56,193 nt of DNA from Oceanospirillales bacterium (GTDB taxonomy: Bacteria > Pseudomonadota > Gammaproteobacteria > Pseudomonadales > Balneatricaceae). The notes under the pieces are model-generated. The model was not told the DNA's origin, searched no databases, and saw only the letters and a list, made by a program, of their open reading frames with translations. Position numbers and translations under genes: made by a program. Position 1 is the first letter of the stretch, and every line of letters begins with the position of its first letter. The DNA is taken from the NCBI GenBank assembly GCA_018223185.1, contig JAAEYW010000002.1:316540-372732 (forward strand), in the 5' to 3' direction. Shown one piece after another: positions 35,270-46,157 of the stretch.

Positions 35270-36022
35270 CTACTTCTGATCGATATGAGGATCCCGCAAT
35301 TGCGGATCCAGATCGGCAGGAGTATCAGCATGATGGTAGTACTGGTACCGATTAAAGCGGTATTCCATAAAGCGAAACAGCGCAATAATCAGCGCGCTGA
35401 TTGCCAGATAGACAACGCCGGCGGCAAGAAACATCTCCAGCGGGGTATAAGTGCGGGCAATAATGGTCCGCGCCATACCGGTCAGATCCAGCAGAGTGAT
35501 GGTGCTGGCCAGAGCGCTGCCCTTCAGCATCAGAATCACCTCATTGCCATACGCTGGCAGGGCAATACCAAACGCCCGCGGCATAATGATCCGGCGAATC
35601 TGAACGTTCTTACTCATCCCCATCGCTTCAGCCGCTTCAATCTCACCGACTGGAATCGCCTGAATCGCACTGCGAAACAACTCAGCGCTGTAGGCCGCAG
35701 TGTTCAGGCTGAAGGCGATTATGGCACACCAATACGGTTGCTTAAGTACCGGCCAGAGAAACGACTCCCGCACCACTTCAAACTGAGACGCGCCGTAGTA
35801 AACCAGAAAGATCTGTACCAGCAGCGGTGTACCGCGGAAAAAATAGATATAGGTAAAAGGCAGTGCTTTGATCCATGGCAGTTTTGATGCCCGCATCAGT
35901 GCCAGTGGTATCGCCAGAGCAATACCGATCAGACCGGAGATCAGCACCAGCTCCATGGTCAGCCATGCACCCTCCAGCAACCGGGGAAAGTATTTCCAGA
36001 TAACATCCCATTCCCAGGTCAT
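35270..36022 (-). CDS. basic amino acid ABC transporter permease (HisM type)
   Basis: A 250-residue inner-membrane permease with about five helices. The coupling-helix EAA loop is EIEAAEAMGMSKNVQIRRIIMP near 130-150. It pairs with the permease encoded just upstream, whose stop it overlaps by four bases. Order (ATPase, binding protein, HisQ, HisM) fits histidine/arginine/lysine/ornithine importers. Confidence 0.93.
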   Translation of the reverse strand: MTWEWDVIWKYFPRLLEGAWLTMELVLISGLIGIALAIPLALMRASKLPWIKALPFTYIYFFRGTPLLVQIFLVYYGASQFEVVRESFLWPVLKQPYWCAIIAFSLNTAAYSAELFRSAIQAIPVGEIEAAEAMGMSKNVQIRRIIMPRAFGIALPAYGNEVILMLKGSALASTITLLDLTGMARTIIARTYTPLEMFLAAGVVYLAISALIIALFRFMEYRFNRYQYYHHADTPADLDPQLRDPHIDQK

Positions 36023-36711
36023 CCGCGATTCCCCCTGGCAGCCGGATTAGCGGCCCGCTCCATAAACATGGTAAATGCTGTGGTCGCGGCGGTCAGTAAC
36101 AGATAGATACAGGCGGCCACCATAAAGAAGGTAAACGGCTCTTTGGTGGAGCTGATTGCCACCTGGGACTGACGCATAATATCGTTCAGACCCACCACAG
36201 AGACCAGTGCGGTATCCTTGAGCAACACCTGAAACAGATTCCCCAGTCCGGGAATCGCCAGACGCCAGACCTGCGGCAGGATAATGCGGAAGAAGGTCCG
36301 TGAGCGACTCATGCCACAGGCCAGTCCTGACTCCCACTGCCCCTGCGGAATCTCCATCATCGCCATGCGGAACACCTCAGTGGCGTAAGCACCGAAAGCG
36401 ATCGACAATGCCGCAACCCCGGCAACAAAAGGCCCGATCTCGATATACTCGGTGTAGCCAAAGCTACCCGCGATCCACATCAGCAGCTGAGAGCCGCCAA
36501 AATAGATCGTTAATACCAGCAACAGCTCAGGCAGGCCCCGCACAAGAGTGGTGTAACCTGTAGCCAGCCAGCGGGCGATGGGATTTTTTGACAGCTTAGC
36601 CGCCGCACCGGTCAAACCAAACACCAGTCCCACCAGCAAACTGGACAGGGCCAGCTGAATAGTGACCCAGGTTCCGGATATCAGCAGATGGCCAAAGCCT
36701 TGCAAGTCCAT
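36019..36711 (-). CDS. basic amino acid ABC transporter permease (HisQ type)
   Basis: A 230-residue permease with about five helices and an EAA-type loop (GQWESGLACGMSRSRTFFRIILP near 125-147). It forms the heterodimeric channel with the HisM-type subunit. A terminator-like hairpin precedes it, so it is probably made in smaller amounts than the binding protein. Confidence 0.93.
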   Translation of the reverse strand: MDLQGFGHLLISGTWVTIQLALSSLLVGLVFGLTGAAAKLSKNPIARWLATGYTTLVRGLPELLLVLTIYFGGSQLLMWIAGSFGYTEYIEIGPFVAGVAALSIAFGAYATEVFRMAMMEIPQGQWESGLACGMSRSRTFFRIILPQVWRLAIPGLGNLFQVLLKDTALVSVVGLNDIMRQSQVAISSTKEPFTFFMVAACIYLLLTAATTAFTMFMERAANPAARGNRG

Positions 36712-36721
36712 GAAATTCGCC

Positions 36722-36749
36722 TAAAAAAACGGGCCGGTCAAAGCCGGCC
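36722..36749 (-). terminator. terminator-like attenuator inside the ABC operon
   Basis: On the minus strand GGCCGG and CCGGCC form a 6-bp stem with a six-base loop, then CG and seven T. It lies between the binding-protein stop and the HisQ start. Partial readthrough would give many binding proteins per permease, a common arrangement. Confidence 0.8.
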
Positions 36750-36781
36750 TCGGTTATAAATACCAGTGCCTGACAGACACA

Positions 36782-37543
36782 TTAATAGATCGAAAACGGA
36801 AAATATTTCTCGTTGATCTTAGCGTAGGTACCATCGGCAACAATCGCCTTAATCGCCGCGCTGAACTTATTCTTCAGGGAATCACCCTTACGTACCGCAA
36901 TACCGATCTCATCGTTAATATCGATATCTTCGCCGTTGAACGCAAAGCCTTTGCCATCATCAGAACGCAACCAGTCATACGCTGGGAACTTATCCGACAG
37001 CAGGGCATCCAGACGGCCAGTCGCCAGATCCAGATAAGCGTTATCCTGAGTGTCGTAGAGTTTTACATTCACCACATCACCCAGATTATCTTCCAGATAC
37101 TGACCGGCGATAGTGGCACGCTGAGCACCGACAGTCTTGCCTTTAAGGCCTTCTTTAGTTACGACGATATCGCTGCCTTCCGGAGTCACAAACGCCAGCA
37201 CATTAGAGTAGTATTTCTCAGAAAAATCGACCACCCGCATACGTTCCTCGGTAATCGACATCGATGCAACAATGGCATCGTATTTACGCGCCCGCAGACC
37301 CGGAATAATGCCGTCCCAGTCCTGTGCAACGATTTCACAATCAGCCTGCATCTGAGCACAAAGCGCTTTGGCAATTTCAACATCAAAGCCGATCAGCTCT
37401 CCGCTTGAGTCAACCATATTAAACGGCGCATAAGCCCCCTCAGTAGCGATCCGGATCTTATCTCCGGCAGTTGCCATCTGAGCGGTCAGCAGACCTCCGG
37501 CAATAAGGGCGGCTGCGGCAAGCACTTTACGTATCTTCATCAT
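36782..37543 (-). CDS. periplasmic basic amino acid-binding protein
   Basis: A 253-residue solute-binding protein. A signal peptide of about 26 residues ends in MATA. IRIATEGAYAPFNMVDSSGELIGFD-type N-terminus and KGKTVGAQRATI near 134 mark the family 3 (His/Arg/Lys/ornithine) group. It captures ligand in the periplasm for the HisQM-P importer. Confidence 0.93.
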   Translation of the reverse strand: MMKIRKVLAAAALIAGGLLTAQMATAGDKIRIATEGAYAPFNMVDSSGELIGFDVEIAKALCAQMQADCEIVAQDWDGIIPGLRARKYDAIVASMSITEERMRVVDFSEKYYSNVLAFVTPEGSDIVVTKEGLKGKTVGAQRATIAGQYLEDNLGDVVNVKLYDTQDNAYLDLATGRLDALLSDKFPAYDWLRSDDGKGFAFNGEDIDINDEIGIAVRKGDSLKNKFSAAIKAIVADGTYAKINEKYFPFSIY

Positions 37544-37614
37544 CTTTTCCCTTTAAAACATTGCATTGATTGAATAAAACTTACGATCTTCAAAACCGGT
37601 CATGGCAGAAAAAC

Positions 37615-38388
37615 TCAACTATGACTGGCCATAAATTCCTGTACACGCTTTGATTTCGGGTGATTAAACACCTGATCCGGCGGGCCCATCTCTTCGATCT
37701 GTCCCTGATGCAGGAAAATCACCTGGCTGGATACATCTTTGGCAAAGCGCATCTCATGGGTCACGATCAGCATCGTGCGCCCCTCTTCTGCCAGCTCTTT
37801 CATGACCGCCAGCACCTCGTTCACCAGCTCAGGGTCAAGCGCAGAGGTGGGTTCATCAAACAAAAGCACCTGCGGGTCCATCGCCAGCGTCCGGGCAATC
37901 GCCACCCGCTGCTTCTGACCACCAGAGAGGTTATCCGGGTAGGCATTGCGTTTATCTGCGAGACCGACCTTTTCGAGCAGCTGCTCAGCCCGCGCGATCG
38001 CCTCTGCTTTCGGTTGTTTCAGCACCTGAATCGGCGCTTCAATAATATTTTCCAGAATCGTTTTATGGGGCCAGAGGTTAAAGTTCTGAAAGACAAAACC
38101 GATACGGGAGCGCATTTGCTCCAGCTGTTTACGGTTTGCGGCAACCAGATTGCCATCTTTGGCGGGTTTGAGCTCGAGGCTTTCATCGCCAACAATAATC
38201 TCTCCGCGGCTTGGATTTTCCAGCAGATTAATGCAGCGAAGCAGGGTACTTTTACCTGAGCCACTGGAGCCCAGAATAGAGATAACATCACCATCATAAG
38301 CGGTCAGGGAAACCCCTTTCAGCACAGCAAGATCGCCGTAGGACTTATGAATATCTTTCAGCTCCAGGGCTGTTGGGGCATTCGCCAT
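37615..38388 (-). CDS. basic amino acid ABC transporter ATP-binding protein
   Basis: A 257-residue ABC ATPase (HisP/ArtP type). Walker [10 protein letters not shown] near 36, signature [16 protein letters not shown] near 154 and Walker [15 protein letters not shown] near 176. It is the first gene of the four-gene importer operon. Confidence 0.95.
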   Translation of the reverse strand: MANAPTALELKDIHKSYGDLAVLKGVSLTAYDGDVISILGSSGSGKSTLLRCINLLENPSRGEIIVGDESLELKPAKDGNLVAANRKQLEQMRSRIGFVFQNFNLWPHKTILENIIEAPIQVLKQPKAEAIARAEQLLEKVGLADKRNAYPDNLSGGQKQRVAIARTLAMDPQVLLFDEPTSALDPELVNEVLAVMKELAEEGRTMLIVTHEMRFAKDVSSQVIFLHQGQIEEMGPPDQVFNHPKSKRVQEFMASHS

Positions 38389-38695
38389 GATCAGGCTTCC
38401 GTCTGGTATTTATTGTTCCGCGGGTAACGGTTAATAAAGTGAAGGATAGCACTCAGGTCACCAACTGACTGGCAAGCAGAGAAGGCAGGATCGACTGCCG
38501 CTATCACAAATGTTTCCTATCAGAAACTTTATTGAATCAGACAATTGTCCACAAAACAGACGCGGAAGCAAACAAAAATAGAACAGAGAAAAAACTGAGT
38601 CCCCGTTTCTGAGGACCCGGTGCGCAGCAGGCGATCAGAAAACGCCCCCGAAAACGGTGCTGCCAAAGCGTTCGGGCCTGATTAAACGCTGGCTA
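38389..38695. other. intergenic region between the ABC operon and ppk
   Basis: 307 bases holding the importer promoter region and the end of the ppk transcript. No open frame or convincing terminator was seen. Confidence 0.5.
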
Positions 38696-40924
38696 TCAGC
38701 TGCCAAACTGACTCAGCAGAGTATCCTGAGCACTGATAAGCTCTTCGCCTTCCTCTGGTTTATTGAGGGTGTAGCTGCCATCGGAATGCAACATCCAGCT
38801 ACGGCTGTTGTCGGCCAGATAGAGATCCAGATCGGACTTCACCCGTTCAGCCAGTTTTCCTGTCAACGGAAACCCGGTTTCAACGCGGTTAAGCATATTA
38901 CGCTCCATCCAGTCTGCACTGGAGCAGAGAATGTCGGGCTTCCCTTTGTTGCCAAAATAATAGACCCGGGTATGCTCCAGAAAGCGACCAATAATGGAAC
39001 GTACAGAAATATTTTCTGAAATCCCCTCAATACCCGGGCGCAAACGACACATACCACGGACAATCAGCTCAATCTTCACCCCTTTCTGCGATGCCTGATA
39101 GAGCGCACGGATCAGCTGAGGTTCGGTCAGACCATTAATTTTGACGATGATATGCCCGTGTTTACCATGTTTGGCTTCACGCTCTATCATCTCAATCATG
39201 CGTGAGTGCAGCGTAAACGGAGCGTTATGCAGCTTTTTCAGTCGCAGGATTTTGCCCATTCCGGTCAGTTGCTGGAAGATTTTGTGCACATCCTCACCGA
39301 CATCGGCATCACTGGTCATATAGCTGTAATCGGTATAAAGACGCGCCGTTCCGGAATGGTAGTTACCGGTGCCCAGATGAGCATAGCGCACCAATTTGCC
39401 CTCTTCCCGACGTACAATCAGCATCATTTTCGCGTGGGTTTTGAAATCAACCACACCATAGACCACCAGTGCCCCGGCTTCCTGCAGACGCCCGGCCAGT
39501 TGCAGGTTGGACTCCTCATCAAAGCGGGCCCGCAGTTCGATAACAACCGTCACCTCTTTACCGCTTCGGGCAGCGTCCACCAGCGCATCGACAATATCGG
39601 AGTTCACACCGGTACGGTACAGCGTCTGCTTAATCGCCAACACTTTAGGATCTTTAGCCGCCTGACGCAGCAGATCAACAACCGGTGAGAAGGACTGGAA
39701 AGGGTGATGCAACAGTTCATCTTTCTGATGCAGCACATCAAAGATATTTTTCTGTTTGTATCTGCCAGACATCCCTGGCGTAAAGGGCTTCCAGCACAGA
39801 TGTTTACAATCAACCAGATCGCGCAACGCCATCATCCGGGTCAGGTTCACCGGACCGTCGACGCGGTAAGTGTGCGCTTCATCCAGGCTGAACTCACGCA
39901 ACAGAAAACGGATCAGGTTTTCCGGGGTGCGCTGATCCACCTCGAGGCGCACTGCCGCACCATACTTACGCGAGTGCAGCTCACCCCGGAGTGTGCGGGC
40001 CAGGTCCTCAACCTCTTCAGAATCAAAGGTCAGGTCGGCATTACGGGTGATGCGGAACTGGTAACACCCTTCAACCGTCATTCCCGGGAACATCTCATCG
40101 GCAAATTCGTGGATGATGGACGATAGGAAGATCAGGTTATCGCCACCATCACAGAGATTATCCGGCAGACGGATCAGACGCGGCAGAGAACGGGGAGCAG
40201 GGATAATCGCCAGACCACTTTCCCGGCCAAAGGCATCCTTGCCATCCAGCTCAACAATAAAGTTGAGACTTTTGTTAACCAGACGCGGGAACGGGTGGGA
40301 CGGATCGAGTCCGATTGGACTGACAACCGGCTGAACCTTTTCTTCGAAAAAGAGCCGGATCCACTCTTTCTGCTCATCGGTCCAGTCCCGACGACGCTGA
40401 AAATGGATATTTTCATTTTCCAGCTGCGGAAAAATGGTCTCGTTGAGAATTTTGTACTGCCGTTCCACCTGGGCACTGCAGATCTCGCCAAGCCGGTTCA
40501 TCACTGTCTGAGGGTGCATTGCATCAGGGCCTACAGACTCCCGGCCATACTTTAGCTGAGCCATCAGTTCGGCGACCCGAATCTCAAAGAACTCATCCAG
40601 GTTGCTGGAAAAAATCAGCAGGAACATCAGCCGTTCCATCAGCGGATGAGTCTCATCCAGCGCCTGTTCCAGCACCCGGATATTAAACTGCAGATGACTC
40701 AGCTCGCGGTTGATATAGAGTTCAGGGGCTTTCAGGTCCAGCGGCAGTTCTTCAACCGGCTCAGTTACGGCAATCGCTTCACGGCTTTCAACCAGCGCGA
40801 TAGATGCCTCGTTTGACGCATCGGTGTGTGCGGCTACCTGTTCAGCGGCATGTTCAGGGCTGGCTTCTACAGCACCCGCTTCAGCAACCTCATCTGATAC
40901 CTGTTCCTTAATCTGCTCTGTCAT
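38696..40924 (-). CDS. ppk: polyphosphate kinase 1
   Basis: A 742-residue enzyme that makes polyphosphate from ATP. The N-terminal 60 or so residues are an acidic, Ala/Glu/Val-rich extension not needed for the core. The catalytic histidine lies in RYAHLGTGNYHSGTARLYTD, and HAKMMLIVRREEG carries the other active-site His. The ATG at 40924 with GAAGGGTG upstream is preferred over a TTG at 40939. It follows hemB by 53 bases, as in pseudomonads. Confidence 0.96.
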   Translation of the reverse strand: MTEQIKEQVSDEVAEAGAVEASPEHAAEQVAAHTDASNEASIALVESREAIAVTEPVEELPLDLKAPELYINRELSHLQFNIRVLEQALDETHPLMERLMFLLIFSSNLDEFFEIRVAELMAQLKYGRESVGPDAMHPQTVMNRLGEICSAQVERQYKILNETIFPQLENENIHFQRRRDWTDEQKEWIRLFFEEKVQPVVSPIGLDPSHPFPRLVNKSLNFIVELDGKDAFGRESGLAIIPAPRSLPRLIRLPDNLCDGGDNLIFLSSIIHEFADEMFPGMTVEGCYQFRITRNADLTFDSEEVEDLARTLRGELHSRKYGAAVRLEVDQRTPENLIRFLLREFSLDEAHTYRVDGPVNLTRMMALRDLVDCKHLCWKPFTPGMSGRYKQKNIFDVLHQKDELLHHPFQSFSPVVDLLRQAAKDPKVLAIKQTLYRTGVNSDIVDALVDAARSGKEVTVVIELRARFDEESNLQLAGRLQEAGALVVYGVVDFKTHAKMMLIVRREEGKLVRYAHLGTGNYHSGTARLYTDYSYMTSDADVGEDVHKIFQQLTGMGKILRLKKLHNAPFTLHSRMIEMIEREAKHGKHGHIIVKINGLTEPQLIRALYQASQKGVKIELIVRGMCRLRPGIEGISENISVRSIIGRFLEHTRVYYFGNKGKPDILCSSADWMERNMLNRVETGFPLTGKLAERVKSDLDLYLADNSRSWMLHSDGSYTLNKPEEGEELISAQDTLLSQFGS

Positions 40925-40977
40925 TACGGCACCCTTCAACCACTTTTTATTTTCATCATCCCGGTATTAACTGAATA

Positions 40978-42063
<1,086 letters not shown>

Positions 42064-42205
42064 CTACCTATAAAGCACTATACTTAGCGACTAAGAACAT
42101 TGTTAAGGCCGATGATCGTTGCCCGTTAAGTTAAACACTATCACGTTCTGAACGGGCAGTATTTTGCTCACAGATTACGACCTTCACATCAGGGGAGTAC
42201 AGATT

Positions 42206-42859
42206 ATGAAAAAAGTTGCAGTAATATTATCAGGCTGCGGTGTTTACGATGGTTCTGAAATTTATGAGTCCGTGCTGACATTGCTGGCCATTGAGCAAGG
42301 GGGAGCCAGCTATCAGTGCATGGCACCCAACATTGATCAGATGCATGTCATCGACCACCGCAGTGGCGATGTTATGGCTGACCAGCAGCGCAATGTGCTG
42401 ACAGAAGCCGCGCGTCTGGCCCGTGGCAAGATTATCGACCTTGCTGAAGCAAATCCTGCAGACTACGACGCCCTGATTATTCCGGGAGGTTTTGGGGCGG
42501 CAAAAAACCTGAGCAATTTTGCGGTGGCGGGTGCTACCGCCGTGGTTAATCCGGACCTGATCAACTTTGCCCGGGCAATTCACGAGGCCGGAAAACCGGT
42601 TGGTCTGATCTGTATCGCACCGGCAATGACACCACTACTGTTTGGTAAAGGAGCAATCTGTACGATAGGCAATGATAAAGAGATCGCCGCGGCCATTGAG
42701 AAAATGGGCGGCCAGCATCAGGCGTGTGACTGCAGCAACATTATTGTCGACGAGGCCCGTAAAATTGTAACAACTCCCGCTTATATGTTAGCTGGCAGCA
42801 TCAGTGAAGCAGCCAGCGGTATTAACAAACTTGTGGATAAGGTGCTGCAACTTTCCTGA
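42206..42859 (+). CDS. elbB: ElbB-type DJ-1/PfpI family protein (glyoxalase-like)
   Basis: A 217-residue class I glutamine amidotransferase-like protein. KKVAVILSGCGVYDGSEIYE at the start, IIPGGFGAAKNLSNFA near 91 and LICIAPAM with the nucleophile Cys near 135 are ElbB signatures. E. coli ElbB has been linked to isoprenoid levels and has weak glyoxalase activity. AGGGGAG precedes the ATG at 42206. Confidence 0.92.
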   Translation: MKKVAVILSGCGVYDGSEIYESVLTLLAIEQGGASYQCMAPNIDQMHVIDHRSGDVMADQQRNVLTEAARLARGKIIDLAEANPADYDALIIPGGFGAAKNLSNFAVAGATAVVNPDLINFARAIHEAGKPVGLICIAPAMTPLLFGKGAICTIGNDKEIAAAIEKMGGQHQACDCSNIIVDEARKIVTTPAYMLAGSISEAASGINKLVDKVLQLS

Positions 42860-42912
42860 TCGCTGTTATTATTAGTCTGAAGAATTAAAGCGATATGATA
42901 GTGAGTAGTTCT

Positions 42913-42972
42913 ATGCCATCAGTGAAGTTAGCCGGTTATTTCAGTCCGCCTCTGGCGGTCAGGCGGCACTGA
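42913..42972 (+). CDS. possible 19-codon upstream frame coupled to the GGDEF-EAL gene
   Basis: MPSVKLAGYFSPPLAVRRH ends in TGA whose last base is the first base of the next gene's ATG (TGATG). GC-rich repeats within it (CCGCC, GGCGG twice) can form a stem that would mask the downstream start unless translated. No family is expected for such a short peptide. Confidence 0.2.
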   Translation: MPSVKLAGYFSPPLAVRRH

Positions 42973-44720
42973 TGGCCCGTTCACTACCGCTGCGTATCGG
43001 TCTGATTATTACTGCGATATCCGCAGCACTGACCCTGACCATGTTGCTGATCGGTTTTTATCTGCTCAGCGATAGCAATACCAGACCGCTGAATAATCTG
43101 ACACTCGATAGCCTCGCCATACTGGCCACAGCCTTTATCGTGTTACTAGCTCCCATATTTATGCTTTCCCGGGTGCTGGCCGGAAAAATGCTCAGCCCCC
43201 TGCATGAATTAACCACAAAAACCCGCAGCTACAACATCAATGGCAATCCCGTCAGCTTTGAACTGGACTCTGACGATGAATTTGGCCAACTCGGTAAATC
43301 CCTGCAGGAGATGCAACAAAGCCTCAGAGACAGTCACGCCAAACTGGAACTGATGGCCTACCGGGACTCTCTCACAGGACTGTCTAACCGCAGGGGGCTG
43401 CATCAGGAACTGAGCAAACTGATCCTCTGGGCACGCAGGCAGGAGAGCCGGATAGCTCTGCTGTATATCGATATGGATCACTTTAAGCAGATCAATGACT
43501 CTTCCAGTTATTCCTATGGTGACCAGATACTGAAGGATATCGCCCAGCGGCTTTTACAGGCAGTGAAGCAGCAAACGCAGCACAAACAGTTGCCGTTTCC
43601 TGAAGAGCTGCTGGTGTCGCGTCCCGGCGGCGATCAGTTTGTAATCATGTTGCCTGATATCCGCCAGATCGAAGAAGCAGAGCAGCTCAGCTGCCGCATT
43701 ATCGATGCGGTGCAGCTGCCTTTTAAGATCAGCGACAGATATTTTAATCTCTCCTGCAGTGTCGGCATCACACTCTATCCTGATGACGCCAACAGCGCTG
43801 AACGGATGCTGAAACACGCCGATATTGCCATGTGTGAGGCAAAGCGTTCGGGACGCAACTGCGCCCGCTATTTTCTTCCCGCGATGCACCGCCAGGTCGA
43901 AGAGAGAGTCATGATCCAGCAGGGAATCAGCACTGCGATTGCTGAAAACCAGCTGTATATTGAATATCAACCCATTGTTCACCTGAAGAAAAACAAAGTA
44001 ATCGGCGCGGAAGCGCTATTACGCTGGCACCACCCTAAGCGGGGCCGTCTGGGGCCTGAAACCTTTATTCCGGTGATTGAGGAATCTGATCAGATAGGTG
44101 ACCTGACCATATGGCTGATTGAAACCGTGGCCGCTGAACTCAGGCAGCTGCCCGTGCAGAAGGATGCCATTAAACTGTCGGTCAATATCTCCTCTGCGAT
44201 TCTGAATAAACCGGAACTGGCGCAGCAGGTCAACGATGTATTGCTGCAGGTTGAAGCCCCCGATCACCGAATCTGTCTGGAGATCACGGAAACCAGCCTG
44301 ATGACCGATATTGATAACACCCTGCCCCTGCTTCAGCAGTGGAAAGAAGCCGGCTACAGCATCTGGATCGATGATTTCGGAACCGGCTATTCATCCCTGA
44401 GTTATCTGGCGCGACTGCCCATTGACGGGGTAAAGATTGACCGCAGCTTCATCCTCGACTTTGATAACTCCAAACCCATTATAGAAGCGATTATTGCTCT
44501 CGCAGACACGATGAATCTGCTGACGGTTTCAGAAGGGATTGAGACGCCTGCACAGCAACAGTCGCTGATCCACCTCGGGTGCGACTTTGCCCAGGGTTAT
44601 CTCTACTCAGAGCCGTTACTGATCGGTTTGTTAAAAGAAAAACTGGAGCTTCAGGCTCTCAGAGAGTCACGTCAGACACTTAAATTCAGACCCCGCCGAA
44701 AAACCAAATTCCCTTTTTAA
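42972..44720 (+). CDS. membrane GGDEF-EAL protein, predicted c-di-GMP phosphodiesterase
   Basis: A 582-residue protein: two membrane helices (about 7-30 and 48-70), a HAMP-like linker, GGDEF domain (about 130-290) and EAL domain (about 310-565). The GGDEF site reads GGDQF (219-223), which should prevent diguanylate cyclase activity. The EAL site is intact: EALLRWHHP from 347, DDFGTGYSSL and EGIETPAQ. Likely a c-di-GMP hydrolase with a degenerate, perhaps GTP-sensing, GGDEF domain. Confidence 0.9.
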   Translation: MARSLPLRIGLIITAISAALTLTMLLIGFYLLSDSNTRPLNNLTLDSLAILATAFIVLLAPIFMLSRVLAGKMLSPLHELTTKTRSYNINGNPVSFELDSDDEFGQLGKSLQEMQQSLRDSHAKLELMAYRDSLTGLSNRRGLHQELSKLILWARRQESRIALLYIDMDHFKQINDSSSYSYGDQILKDIAQRLLQAVKQQTQHKQLPFPEELLVSRPGGDQFVIMLPDIRQIEEAEQLSCRIIDAVQLPFKISDRYFNLSCSVGITLYPDDANSAERMLKHADIAMCEAKRSGRNCARYFLPAMHRQVEERVMIQQGISTAIAENQLYIEYQPIVHLKKNKVIGAEALLRWHHPKRGRLGPETFIPVIEESDQIGDLTIWLIETVAAELRQLPVQKDAIKLSVNISSAILNKPELAQQVNDVLLQVEAPDHRICLEITETSLMTDIDNTLPLLQQWKEAGYSIWIDDFGTGYSSLSYLARLPIDGVKIDRSFILDFDNSKPIIEAIIALADTMNLLTVSEGIETPAQQQSLIHLGCDFAQGYLYSEPLLIGLLKEKLELQALRESRQTLKFRPRRKTKFPF

Positions 44721-44894
44721 AAAGTTGAAAAAAGCACCCGGAGCCTGCCGCTTAATGCCCATCCGGTGGAGTGCGCTGCTGAAGGGGTTGACCTGTATCA
44801 CTTTAGTGACACTTTCCTGACAAGAAGCGTGGTTTACAGTGTTGCAAGCCTATATTCTGCTGCCTGATCTTTGATCAACACCGGAAGCAAAAGG

Positions 44895-46145
44895 ATGAAG
44901 TACTTAACCGCTATGTACATCTCACTCAGTGAATCGTTGGGCATCTATACGCCTGATCAGCTCCATGAGCTGCTCAGCAACAAACAGCACAGCATGCCAA
45001 TCTCCCGTCACCGGGCGGCCATTATGCAGAGCCGGATCTTTTTCTTCTGTGCTGTTTTCGCTGTTCTGGTGCCGACCTGGTCGCTCATCGACCTGCTGTT
45101 CCTGCCAGGGTCTATCTGGCTCGAGTTATTGTTGATCCGACTACTGTCTGCCGCAACGTTTGCACTGCTTGCCTGGCAGGCACGCAAAGAACCCGACCTG
45201 AAACGCGCCCGTTTTATGTTAGCCGGAATGCTGTCAGTCACCCCACTTTTCTATCTGGTATCCGACCACTGGCTACAGGCCTATGAACTGACCGGTACTG
45301 AACAGGTAATCGCAGAACTCTATGCATTACTACCCTTTGTAATGATTGCCGGTCTGACACTGTTTCCACTAACGCTGAAAGAGCTTCTGGCCTACGCAAC
45401 GCCGATGCTGGCAGTCGTTGTGCTGTCCTCCATTCCCGAGGCAAAAAGTGATATCTCTGAGGCGGTCTCAACTATCTGGCTGTTCTCTCTGATTCTTGGG
45501 GTCGCGATGTTCGCTTCGCTGAACCAGTTACGTTACATGCTCTCGCAGGTCAACCGGGCCAGTTATGATGTACTCACCGGCCTGCTGACCCGCCGGGCAG
45601 GGATAGAGATGCTTGATCTGCAGTTCCGTCTGGCAACCATCAGTGAAAACCACCTGTCGATTCTCTATCTTGATCTGGACCACTTTAAAACAGTCAACGA
45701 TGTTTACGGCCATGACACCGGCGACGCTGTGCTGAAATACGCGGCACAGCAACTTAGCGCCACCGTGCGTAAAGGCGACAGCGTTATTCGCTGGGGCGGG
45801 GAGGAGTTCATCATTATTCTGCCGACCGCCACGCCGGATGAAGCCAACGATGTGATTAACAGATTGATGAACACCGGACTGGGACCTCGCCCCGATGGTG
45901 CGCCCGTCACCGCCAGTATCGGTGTGGCAGAGGTGCAGACGGATACAGTGAAAGACTGGAAAGCGCTGATCGAACTGGCGGACCATCGCATGTACACCGC
46001 CAAAACCAGTGGCCGGGCACGAAGCATCGGCATCAATGAAGCGCAACTTCTGTGGCCAGAAAGTTGCGCTCCCTGTGTTGCCCGGAACACAGCGGATGTG
46101 CCGGAGCCGTTCTCCGATAGCCAGCCAGAACCCCTGGCAAACTGA
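44895..46145 (+). CDS. membrane diguanylate cyclase
   Basis: A 416-residue protein with about six helices (50-225) and a C-terminal GGDEF domain. The active site is GGEEF (301-305), and an inhibitory RxxD site (RKGD, 292-295) lies five residues before it. It should make c-di-GMP. The start is uncertain: the ATG at 44895 follows GGAAG, a TTG at 44871 and an ATG at 44913 are alternatives. It sits 3' to a c-di-GMP phosphodiesterase, suggesting opposing control. Confidence 0.92.
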   Translation: MKYLTAMYISLSESLGIYTPDQLHELLSNKQHSMPISRHRAAIMQSRIFFFCAVFAVLVPTWSLIDLLFLPGSIWLELLLIRLLSAATFALLAWQARKEPDLKRARFMLAGMLSVTPLFYLVSDHWLQAYELTGTEQVIAELYALLPFVMIAGLTLFPLTLKELLAYATPMLAVVVLSSIPEAKSDISEAVSTIWLFSLILGVAMFASLNQLRYMLSQVNRASYDVLTGLLTRRAGIEMLDLQFRLATISENHLSILYLDLDHFKTVNDVYGHDTGDAVLKYAAQQLSATVRKGDSVIRWGGEEFIIILPTATPDEANDVINRLMNTGLGPRPDGAPVTASIGVAEVQTDTVKDWKALIELADHRMYTAKTSGRARSIGINEAQLLWPESCAPCVARNTADVPEPFSDSQPEPLAN

Positions 46146-46157
46146 GCCTGCCCTGCT

